Source: Pichia kudriavzevii (Eukaryota > Ascomycota > Pichiomycetes > Pichiales > Pichiaceae). Taken from it: a stretch of 64,000 bases of DNA. Under the pieces are notes generated by a model. That model was not told where the DNA came from. It searched no databases and was given only the letters and a program-made list of their open reading frames with translations. How positions within the stretch are numbered: the first letter of the stretch is position 1; each line of letters begins with the position of its first letter. Of the stretch, positions 42,218-50,227 are shown piece after piece. Made by a program: the position numbers and the translations under genes. The stretch covers positions 1,550,001 to 1,614,000 of the forward strand of contig NC_042508.1 of the NCBI RefSeq assembly GCF_003054445.1, given 5' to 3'.

Positions 42218-42343
42218 CATTAATTTGGAAAACAACTTACTACGCTCTTTTATTAGTGGGAATAATTTATAATATGGTATATATATTTTCTATGTAACTA
42301 TTGTAATGATAGCATAATTGGTATAAAAAATAAGCTCTGATGA

Positions 42344-42589
42344 TCATTCCTCTTTTCCCTCAGTCGGTTTGGATTCTGGTTTCTTTTCCAAAGGTGCAAC
42401 ACCTTCATTAAAACGAACCTTGATAAATGATTTTTCTTTCCAATTTCCATTTTCATCAAAATTTTCTGGATTAGGAGGAGAGTACTTTACCAATTGGTAG
42501 TCTTTGACCAAATATAATCCTATCATAAAGCCAACAACCAAGCCGAATGACATAACATTGAAACGACCACTAACTGACTTATGAGACAT
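42344..42589 (-). CDS. Small single-pass membrane protein, unrecognised
   Basis: An 81-residue ORF with a clear structure: polar N-terminus (MSHKSVSGRFN), one hydrophobic helix (VMSFGLVVGFMIGLYLV, residues 12-28), then a charged soluble tail rich in Lys, Glu and Pro (PPNPENFDENGNWKEK; EKKPESKPTEGKEE). This plan is common for small inner-mitochondrial-membrane assembly factors, but I cannot name a family. It is convergent with SGF73 and divergent from UBC13 across a 238 bp gap. The size, clean helix and normal flanks argue that it is a real gene. Confidence 0.65.
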   Translation of the reverse strand: MSHKSVSGRFNVMSFGLVVGFMIGLYLVKDYQLVKYSPPNPENFDENGNWKEKSFIKVRFNEGVAPLEKKPESKPTEGKEE

Positions 42590-42827
42590 TGTAATCTATT
42601 TGCTTTTGTATACTGAGTGTTTTTGTGCACTGATAAAAAAATCCAGCTACTCTTTGTCACCAGGATTTTAAAATGTCATCAAATTAAAATAAGACTTGAT
42701 GTCTCTCCGCGGTCTCATTTAAGGACAATACTACGGTCTTTATTTGCTAGTAGTTTTCACGCATTTTTTATATCCCGCTAACCACACACATACAAATACA
42801 CACACAAAGTATATTCCTTGGATAGAA

Positions 42828-43364
42828 ATGGCATCTTTACCTAAGAGGATCATCAGAGTACGTATAAAACGACAAAAAAACAGTCTCATAGTATAGACAC
42901 TAACATATTCAATAAAATTACACATTTTTATCTATCAGGAAACAGAAAGACTAATAACTGATCCTGTACCTGGAATAACTGCCACTCCCCATGAAGACAA
43001 TCTGCGTTATTTTGATGTTACATTAACTGGCCCATCAGGCTCACCATATGAAGATGGCGTCTTCAAACTTGAACTTTATTTGCCCGATGATTATCCAATG
43101 ACTGCGCCTAAGGTTAGGTTTTTAACTAGAATTTACCATCCAAACATCGATCGTTTAGGAAGAATCTGTTTGGATGTCTTGAAAAACAATTGGAGTCCTG
43201 CTTTACAAATCCGTACTATTCTTTTGTCAATCCAGGCGTTGTTGAGTTCACCTAATCCAGATGATCCCTTAGCAAATGAGGTTGCCGAGCAGTGGAAGGG
43301 AAATTACGAGGAGGCAATAAAAACAGCTAAAGAGTGGACAAAAACTTATGCGAAACCAGAATAA
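42828..43364 (+). CDS. UBC13: Ubc13 K63-chain ubiquitin-conjugating enzyme (two exons)
   Basis: Partners Mms2 to build Lys63-linked ubiquitin chains, notably on PCNA in error-free DNA damage tolerance. Exon 1 (42828-42857) encodes [10 protein letters not shown], exon 2 (42939-43364) the rest, for 151 aa. The body reads [59 protein letters not shown] with catalytic Cys87, and [18 protein letters not shown]. Yeast UBC13 is 153 aa and carries its intron at the same place, right after the MASLPKRII start. It sits head-on to the peroxisomal Lon gene. Confidence 0.96.
42858..42938 (+). other. Intron of UBC13 (81 nt)
   Basis: Donor GTACGT, branch site CACTAACA, acceptor TATCAG. Removal restores the conserved IIR-ETER junction in frame. 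Confidence 0.93.
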
Positions 43365-43477
43365 AGAGGTAAATGTTGGAATTGTATTTACGGTTCAAGA
43401 TTGTAATTTGGTATTGATATAAGTTCACTATTATATTCTTTTTACACATACTCATGTAATTTTTTATAACATAATGA

Positions 43478-46441
43478 TTACAAATTGGCCTTGAATACCG
43501 TACGTACAAGTTTAACGTCGCCATTCCACGTTTCACTAATGACACCCATGAAATCGTCAACATACTTAACTATAATTCCATATTCTTTTTCGATCCAGCT
43601 TTCCACCACATCGGAGAAGGAATATCTTCTGGATTTGTTTAGCAAACAATCTTCCTCATCTAGGACCAATTTAGTCAACACTTCCTTAGATTTGGCATGA
43701 CCATCAATTGAATCGGCATAAATTTCTATTAGGTCCTGACGATTGAGTCGTGGAACTAACACCTTTGTTATACTCCGTGTTAAGCTGGCTCCTAATAGTT
43801 TTTCTTTCAATCCACCAATAGGTAAAGCCTTTGCTGTTAAGGTGATTTCTCCTGTTAAAGCAATGTTCGAAGGGACTGGACGACGTAAAATTAACGAAAG
43901 ATAACATAGTGTCATAGTTAAACCAGCTGAGGGGCCATCCTTCTGAATAGCTCCCTCTGGAACATGCATATGAACTGATGTTTCTTTTAACCTCCTAACC
44001 AACTCCTTTTGATCATATCCTACAAAGGTATGTGTATAAAACAAATGCTCAACTAATGTCTCTGCTATTGCACAACTTTCAAGCAATACATTACCTAACC
44101 TACCTGTTGAAAAGATTCTTTTTTCTCCAGGAATGCCAATCATCTCAAACTTAAGTAATGACCCAGAGCCATCCGAATTATACGATAACCCATTAACTAA
44201 CCCATATTTTTCTTGAATACTTGAATCGTCTGAACTAAACTCTTCGGATATTGAAAACTTTACCGGAACACCAAGATACCTGATAACATCATTCTTTGAT
44301 ATTTCTGACGTGTAACTTCCCTCTGAAGCGACACTCTCGATGGCTTTTGCACGACAAATCTGGCCAATCAGTCGTTCAAGATTTCTAATACCAGGTTCAT
44401 GAGTATAGCCATTGACAATCAGCTCTAGAATCACATCACATATCCTTATTTGTTCCCTTGGCACCCCATTTCTTTTCATTTGTCTGGGTAAAAGAAACTG
44501 TTGAGCAATTGCTATTTTTTCGTTGCTTTTATAACCACCAAGTTCGACTGTCTCTAACCTATCTAGTAACGGTTCACTGATCTCCCATTTGTTGTTGCTG
44601 GTTGCAATAAACACTACTCTAGACAAGTCGATCGGAAATCCAACATAATGGTCGGTGAAGGAAGAATTTTGTTCAGGATCTAACAATTCTAAAAGTGCCG
44701 CTGCAGGATTACCTTTGCTATTCACCACACCCACCTTGTCAATTTCATCCAGTAAAATAACAAGATTCATGGACTTCGAGCGTTTTATTGCCTGAATAAC
44801 GAGTCCGGGGATAGCCCCTACATAAGTTCTTCTATGACCTTTTATATCTGCAAAATCGTTAACACCCCCTAAAGAAATTCTTTGAAACTCTAAATTCAAG
44901 CATTGAGCAATTGATTTCGCAAGGGAGGTTTTACCTACCCCTGGAGGGCCATTAAGGAGCAAAATAGGTGATTTTGCATCCGCTGGAGTATTTTCAGTGA
45001 GTTTTAAAACAGCTAAGTGTTGAATAATTCTTTCCTTTACAGACTCCATACCATAATGATCACGGTCTAAAATTTTTCTGGCATTGTTAATATCGATGTT
45101 AGCTTGTCTTTTCTCCCCCACTGTCCAAAATGGAATTTCCATAATAATATCAAAGTAGTTACGAAGCTGTTGATATTCAGAACTTTGGCTCTGCATTTTC
45201 CTTAATCTGTTGTAATCTTTTGTCAACGAAGTTTTTCCATCCTCTGAGATGTGAAATTTATCAATATTTACTATAAAATCCTCAATACATTTCAAGTCGT
45301 TATCATCATCATTGTTAATATTGAAGTTGTCAGGGGAGCTGTCATTATTGTTTTTACTACACTTTGTTCTGGTTAACGATCGATTTGAATGTTGAGGTTT
45401 AGTTGCTGCTTCCAAAAACTTTTTAAAAGATCTCAAATGGTCAACAATAAACCGTGACTGTAATACTTTACCATTTTTCAGTCTCCCCAATCTATTCCAA
45501 GAATCATAAACATGATCAATATTCAAGAATTTAGTAAATATCATGTTCATAAATTTGACACATTTTGAAACTGTGTTTAGTTTAGCCACCAGATTTTCGC
45601 AACTCAAGTATTGCAACTCTTGTTTGTACGAAAATGGGAAAGTTGACATATATGCATCACATATTTTTAGTATAGAGTCATACTCTACTACACTTGAATT
45701 TTCTGTAAGCCCTTCAAGTTTTACTAGATTTGACATCGTGGTAGGCTCAGAAAATTGCAGAAACATCAATTCTCCTAGTGGATCCAGTCGCTTCAATAGA
45801 TTTCCCAAATCATCATCTTTCCAAGTTTCAAATGACTTCAAAAACTCAAGAACAATCTTTATATTTGCACGTATATCTTCCACTATTCCTGCCCATGTGT
45901 GTATCAAAGTCTCATCAAATTCCGCCTTATTTATGGGAGTTATTTCAAAATATATTTCTCCGACAAACTGGTACTTGCCTGGTGAAGTTACAGTTACTTT
46001 ACTATTTCTAAACCCAACCAATTCACCTTTTAAATCTAAAATACACAATTCAGGGGTCAGGTGAATTCCACATATTTTGCTAAGCACACCGGCCTTGGAA
46101 ACTTCGGAATCATTGAAAAATAGAGTAGCTAGAATTGGGTGTTCCTTCTCATCAGCAGCTAGCAGTTTGTTTATAGCCACAAGACTATCCATAGCAACTG
46201 GTGATAGTTTAGCCGTTAAATCTTCATGTTTGGCAACACATTCCACTTTTTCTTTCAAAAGATCTATCAATGATTTCATTCGAGGTGAAATACAATGTGG
46301 AGCTTCAAGATACATTTGCAATATCACCAGTGCATCTTGTGGGGTCAATCCAATTTTGAAAGTAACATTTGGAAGTTGGATAATGTTTTCTTTCAAAACC
46401 AAAGTTGGTAAACATACACTCATTGTTGTTTGTTTCTGCAT
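43478..46441 (-). CDS. Lon-family ATP-dependent protease, likely peroxisomal
   Basis: A 987-aa Lon protease: N-terminal substrate domain, AAA+ module with Walker A (LLLNGPPGVGKTSL) and Walker B (LVILLDEIDKV), and the serine-lysine dyad in KDGPSAGL (Ser838) and GGLKEKLLGA (Lys881). There is no mitochondrial presequence. The C-terminus is KANL, the same four residues as the peroxisomal targeting signal of mammalian catalase. Together these point to the peroxisomal Lon (Pln) known from methylotrophic and filamentous fungi and absent from S. cerevisiae, which degrades damaged matrix proteins. The start is ATG 46441 (MQKQTTMSV); ATG 46423 is as likely. Longer readings use non-ATG codons. Confidence 0.9.
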   Translation of the reverse strand: MQKQTTMSVCLPTLVLKENIIQLPNVTFKIGLTPQDALVILQMYLEAPHCISPRMKSLIDLLKEKVECVAKHEDLTAKLSPVAMDSLVAINKLLAADEKEHPILATLFFNDSEVSKAGVLSKICGIHLTPELCILDLKGELVGFRNSKVTVTSPGKYQFVGEIYFEITPINKAEFDETLIHTWAGIVEDIRANIKIVLEFLKSFETWKDDDLGNLLKRLDPLGELMFLQFSEPTTMSNLVKLEGLTENSSVVEYDSILKICDAYMSTFPFSYKQELQYLSCENLVAKLNTVSKCVKFMNMIFTKFLNIDHVYDSWNRLGRLKNGKVLQSRFIVDHLRSFKKFLEAATKPQHSNRSLTRTKCSKNNNDSSPDNFNINNDDDNDLKCIEDFIVNIDKFHISEDGKTSLTKDYNRLRKMQSQSSEYQQLRNYFDIIMEIPFWTVGEKRQANIDINNARKILDRDHYGMESVKERIIQHLAVLKLTENTPADAKSPILLLNGPPGVGKTSLAKSIAQCLNLEFQRISLGGVNDFADIKGHRRTYVGAIPGLVIQAIKRSKSMNLVILLDEIDKVGVVNSKGNPAAALLELLDPEQNSSFTDHYVGFPIDLSRVVFIATSNNKWEISEPLLDRLETVELGGYKSNEKIAIAQQFLLPRQMKRNGVPREQIRICDVILELIVNGYTHEPGIRNLERLIGQICRAKAIESVASEGSYTSEISKNDVIRYLGVPVKFSISEEFSSDDSSIQEKYGLVNGLSYNSDGSGSLLKFEMIGIPGEKRIFSTGRLGNVLLESCAIAETLVEHLFYTHTFVGYDQKELVRRLKETSVHMHVPEGAIQKDGPSAGLTMTLCYLSLILRRPVPSNIALTGEITLTAKALPIGGLKEKLLGASLTRSITKVLVPRLNRQDLIEIYADSIDGHAKSKEVLTKLVLDEEDCLLNKSRRYSFSDVVESWIEKEYGIIVKYVDDFMGVISETWNGDVKLVRTVFKANL

Positions 46442-46774
46442 TTTTGCTTTGGTGTGGCGGTACAGTGCGTTACCAATTAGCACTGAATCCGACGAAATAA
46501 GAAACGCAATCAAACCTTTTAAACTGTGACTGACTGGTGAGATGAAACTGGCAAGAATATAATGTAAGTTTTCTGGGCGCTTGGAGTTTCCGTTTACGGC
46601 ATACAGATCCTTATCGACAGATTTTGCCTACGTTACGATACATTGAGATTAAGTGCGGTATTCTGAAAGAAAGCAAATCCAATTGGTGCTATGAAGTCTA
46701 TAAAGATTAAAATTATATAATACGTTTTAGTGTGATATTAGGAATAAATGCATTTGATAATGTGTATGCGTCCA
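46442..46774. promoter_or_regulatory. Lon promoter and malic-enzyme 3' flank
   Basis: 333 bp. No oleate-response element (CGG-N15-18-CCG) is clear, so nothing here confirms peroxisomal co-regulation. Confidence 0.35.
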
Positions 46775-48586
46775 TTAGTATTGGTGAGTATGAATATTGT
46801 CTGAGTGTGCGACTTTGATCATTGGTCTGTAAATTGGATGCCACATCTGTTCTTTAACCCATCTTAGACATGGATCAAACTCTCTTGGAATTTTAACTTT
46901 ACCACCTAATGGAGAATCTTCTTCTTCTACTCTTGCAAATCCTTCCTCGACAGCCTTCAAGATAACTGCAGTTGCGATTCTTGCAGAGGTCTCGTCAATT
47001 TCCTCAATTGGAGGCAAAAGGCCCAATTTAGGATCTTTTTGAGCTGGAGAAAGAGAAGCTAGCTCGTCAACGGCAGCCGAAATCATGTTGTCTGATATCC
47101 TAGTAGTTCTAGCGAGCACTGCACCTAGACCAATACCCGGGAAGGCAAAACAATTGTTATTTTCAGAAATAACATGACCTTCAACAGGTGGGAAAGGAGA
47201 ACCAGTGGCAACTAAAGCGTTGAAATCGGTCCATTTAAGTGCGTCTTCAGGGAAACACTCATGTAATCTAGTTGGGTTGGACAATGGAAAAATCATTGGT
47301 CTTGGATTATGTTTATACATTGTTTTGATGACTTCTTCATTGAAAGCGCCCGCTTGCGTGGAGCACCCAACTAAGGTAGTAGGCTTGACTTTTTCGATAA
47401 CATCCACTAACGAAGTGGTTGAAATATTTTCCCAATCTTTTGGATCATGAGCATAATCTTCTTGAGCAGGAGAATTCGAAGTCATACCTTTTAAAATCAA
47501 ACCATACCTGTCCATACAGTAAATCTTCCTTCTAGCTTCTTCTTTAGTCGCACCATGGCTAACCATATGATTAACAATTTGATCGGCAATACCCAAACCG
47601 GCTGAACCAGCCCCATAAATCAAAACTTTGGAGTCTAGTAGATTTCTATGGGTTAATTTAAGAGCAGCCGCCATCGAAGCCATGACAACAGCGCCGGTAC
47701 CTTGGATGTCATCATTAAAGCAAGGAATTTCATCTCTGAATCTTTCCAACACAGGTCTAGCAGTTGTAACACCAAAATCTTCAAAATGAATAACAGCACT
47801 TGGAAATCTCTTCTTCATTGCACGAATAGTTTTATTCACAAAATCGTCATACTCCTTACCTCTAACTCTTGGGAATCTGTTACCAAGATATAGATCATCT
47901 TCTAGCAATTTCACATTGTTAGTGCCAACGTCCAAGACACAAGAGACAACTCTACCTGGATGCAAACCAGCACATACAGTCATTAGAGCAGCCTTTGCAA
48001 TTGTGATTCTGACACCGCCAACACCTTGGTCACCAATACCTAGAATACCTTCAGAATCTGTTATAACAATGTAATCCACATCTTTATCTTCTCCAAACTG
48101 TTCCAGTCTTTGATCAATTTCATTTGGTCTTGTAATATCAAGGAATAACCCCTCTGGTTTTCTGAATCTGTCAGAATAAGCAATAATTGCATCACCCTCT
48201 GTTGGTGTATACACAATTGGAATCAACTCCTTAATGTGTTCCTTGACTAACCTATAAAACAGAACCTTGTTTTGCAATCTCAATGACGTGCAAAAGTCAT
48301 TCTTTGCCAATGGAGTCTTGAGAAAATGTAGTTGCTTATAGCTTCTCTCAACTTGTTCTTCTAGAGTGTTTACAACCGGAGGAAGTAACCCGTTTAAACC
48401 AAATGCTTCTCTTTCTGCAATAGTGAATGCAGTGCCCTTGTTGAAAAGCGGAGAGTTCAAAACTTGGAAACCAGATAAATCACATTCAACTGGACCAGTT
48501 GCTGATAATCTTGTGGAACGAGGAACGGTCACTTTGGCCTCCTCTCCCACTGGAATCTTTGTAACCTCACAGCAATCTTTTGTCAT
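46775..48586 (-). CDS. MAE1: NAD(P)-dependent malic enzyme, no mitochondrial presequence
   Basis: Converts malate to pyruvate and CO2. The 603-aa protein matches yeast Mae1 along its length: SPLFNKGTAFT, PIVYTPTEGDAI, DSEGILGIGDQGVGG, the dinucleotide fold IYGAGSAGLGIADQI, and FPLSNPTRLHE. S. cerevisiae Mae1 is 669 aa with a basic mitochondrial presequence. Here homology begins almost at Met1 (MTKDCCEVTKIPVGEEA), and the codon six before it is a stop in frame, so there is no hidden presequence unless an undetected upstream exon exists. The enzyme is therefore probably cytosolic. Five CCCCT elements lie within 250 bp upstream. Confidence 0.94.
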   Translation of the reverse strand: MTKDCCEVTKIPVGEEAKVTVPRSTRLSATGPVECDLSGFQVLNSPLFNKGTAFTIAEREAFGLNGLLPPVVNTLEEQVERSYKQLHFLKTPLAKNDFCTSLRLQNKVLFYRLVKEHIKELIPIVYTPTEGDAIIAYSDRFRKPEGLFLDITRPNEIDQRLEQFGEDKDVDYIVITDSEGILGIGDQGVGGVRITIAKAALMTVCAGLHPGRVVSCVLDVGTNNVKLLEDDLYLGNRFPRVRGKEYDDFVNKTIRAMKKRFPSAVIHFEDFGVTTARPVLERFRDEIPCFNDDIQGTGAVVMASMAAALKLTHRNLLDSKVLIYGAGSAGLGIADQIVNHMVSHGATKEEARRKIYCMDRYGLILKGMTSNSPAQEDYAHDPKDWENISTTSLVDVIEKVKPTTLVGCSTQAGAFNEEVIKTMYKHNPRPMIFPLSNPTRLHECFPEDALKWTDFNALVATGSPFPPVEGHVISENNNCFAFPGIGLGAVLARTTRISDNMISAAVDELASLSPAQKDPKLGLLPPIEEIDETSARIATAVILKAVEEGFARVEEEDSPLGGKVKIPREFDPCLRWVKEQMWHPIYRPMIKVAHSDNIHTHQY

Positions 48587-49449
48587 GGCGTGTTCTTTTT
48601 AATTATTGCTCAAAAGAAAGGGTTAAAGATAATAGCGTAATTTTACAACTAAGGTATTGAGGAAAGTCCCCTCCCTTTAAATAACAAAAGACAAAATACC
48701 ACTGAACATCATCGTAATAGGTTCTCAGAATCTTGTATCAATCCATCCCCTCTTTATCCTTCCCAAAGAGGAAACTCCCGTAGCCCCCCGGAGGAGAAGC
48801 CATCGCTCCCCTTGCTCCCCTCTCTCCCCCCTTCCGGTTGCGCCCGGACCCCAATTATCATCTGAGCCGCCTTTTGTGTATACGGAGAGATCTACACCGT
48901 AGCACCCAGAGTGGGAGGGGGGTATCGTCTTTTTACTTATACAGTGTACATAGTAGCAAGTTGAATCTCCGGGACTTGTCCCTTAAGATAGCAGTTATAT
49001 CGGCGTGCTAGTATTATCATCATCTTATTGTGATCTGGGGTCGATTTACCTAAATTCCTAGCTGAGCCGCGTGTTTCCACTTTATCTTGTTCTCTCATGA
49101 GACTCGGCCTCCGGGTAGCCGGTTCCGGTTTTCTACGAGCTGATGAATGTCCGCCCTTTGAGACTAGTGCGTCTTCCAAGACATTTCTCCGCTCGCTTAT
49201 ACGGAGATAACTTGGAATGAGAATAAAAGAGAAAACGCACTGGTGGCGCATGCAAGGCACGTGCCTATACAAATGCGCCACGCATATGCTCCACCCTTCT
49301 AGGTTTTTCTCTTGGTACACTTTCAAAAAGTCATCACCAATTGCGTATGTGTGTGTAAGACTACCATGACTGTCTCAGCCTTGCTGCTTTGACAGCATAA
49401 TCCCAAATTCAAATGCATGGCACTGTTAAGGTTGTTTTGAGTACCTCAC
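48587..49449. promoter_or_regulatory. Divergent region MAE1 / TPT1
   Basis: 863 bp. The MAE1 side has five CCCCT elements (48668, 48747, 48808, 48817 and 48828) and a C-rich, GC-rich block (48776-48855). A TTTAAATA box lies near 48674-48681. A ten-base palindrome GGCACGTGCC (E-box) occupies 49256-49265, nearer TPT1. A 129-codon minus-strand frame inside this gap lacks family resemblance and is not called. Confidence 0.5.
49256..49265. promoter_or_regulatory. CACGTG E-box palindrome
   Basis: GGCACGTGCC, a perfect palindrome 185 bp upstream of TPT1. Cbf1- or other bHLH-type factors bind CACGTG. Confidence 0.5.
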
Positions 49450-50166
49450 ATGCCGGATAGTAAATCAAATAATGCAGCTATAGATGCTAAAAGGGACATT
49501 CGAATCTCAAAATCACTTGCTAAACTGTTGAGGCATAATGCCAAAAGTGAAGGTCTTTCAATAGATTCAGATGGCTATGTTCCACTGTCTGAGATTATCA
49601 GCCATAATTATATGAAAACCAACCACGCAACAATTGATGACATTATGCGTATTGTTGAAACGAATTCAAAAAAGAGATTCAAACTAAAACAAACAGGTGC
49701 TCATTCCTACCATATTTGTGCCCTCCAAGGCCATAGTATACCATCTATTGCCTATGGACAATCCGAGAACTTGGCTCCCATAGTTGATACATGGCCGAAG
49801 TTTATTGTCCATGGTACCTATGTTGAAAAACTTCCACTTATTATAGAATCCGGTGGGTTATCCAAAATGAGCCGAAATCATATCCACTTCACATTTGCCA
49901 TCCCCGCCAAATTCGCAAAATACGTCAGCAATAGCGATGACGATATAGGCGGAACAGTAATAAGTGGTATTAGAAGCTCCTGTAACTGTTTGATCGTCAT
50001 GGACGTGGAAAAGTTAAAAGGCTCAAATTTACCCTTCTTTCAAAGTAAAAACGGAGTAATTTTATCCCCTGGTGACCAAAACGGATTCATTAGTACTGAT
50101 TTTATTGAGAAAATAATAGATCACAAAAGAGGTGACATTACGAAATCCATACTAAGTGGGAAATGA
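49450..50166 (+). CDS. TPT1: tRNA 2'-phosphotransferase
   Basis: Removes the 2'-phosphate left at the splice junction of tRNAs after ligation, transferring it to NAD+. The 238-aa protein fits the family (230 aa in yeast): ISKSLAKLLRHNAKSEGLSIDSDGYVPLSEI in the N-terminal lobe with the catalytic Arg-His pair, then KRFKLKQTGAHSYHICALQGHSI, and HGTYVEKLPLIIESGGLSKMSRNHIHFT in the NAD-binding lobe. The start MPDSKSNN is the first ATG in frame. It converges on CLA4 with only 61 bp between stops. Confidence 0.95.
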   Translation: MPDSKSNNAAIDAKRDIRISKSLAKLLRHNAKSEGLSIDSDGYVPLSEIISHNYMKTNHATIDDIMRIVETNSKKRFKLKQTGAHSYHICALQGHSIPSIAYGQSENLAPIVDTWPKFIVHGTYVEKLPLIIESGGLSKMSRNHIHFTFAIPAKFAKYVSNSDDDIGGTVISGIRSSCNCLIVMDVEKLKGSNLPFFQSKNGVILSPGDQNGFISTDFIEKIIDHKRGDITKSILSGK

Positions 50167-50227
50167 TGCATGTTCTATTTATACATAAAATTCTTTATAG
50201 AAATAGGAAAACAAAAAAAATCTAGAT

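Noticed and set aside
48937-49326. 129-codon minus-strand frame between MAE1 and TPT1
   Set aside because: No family resemblance, and it covers the promoter region with the E-box palindrome.
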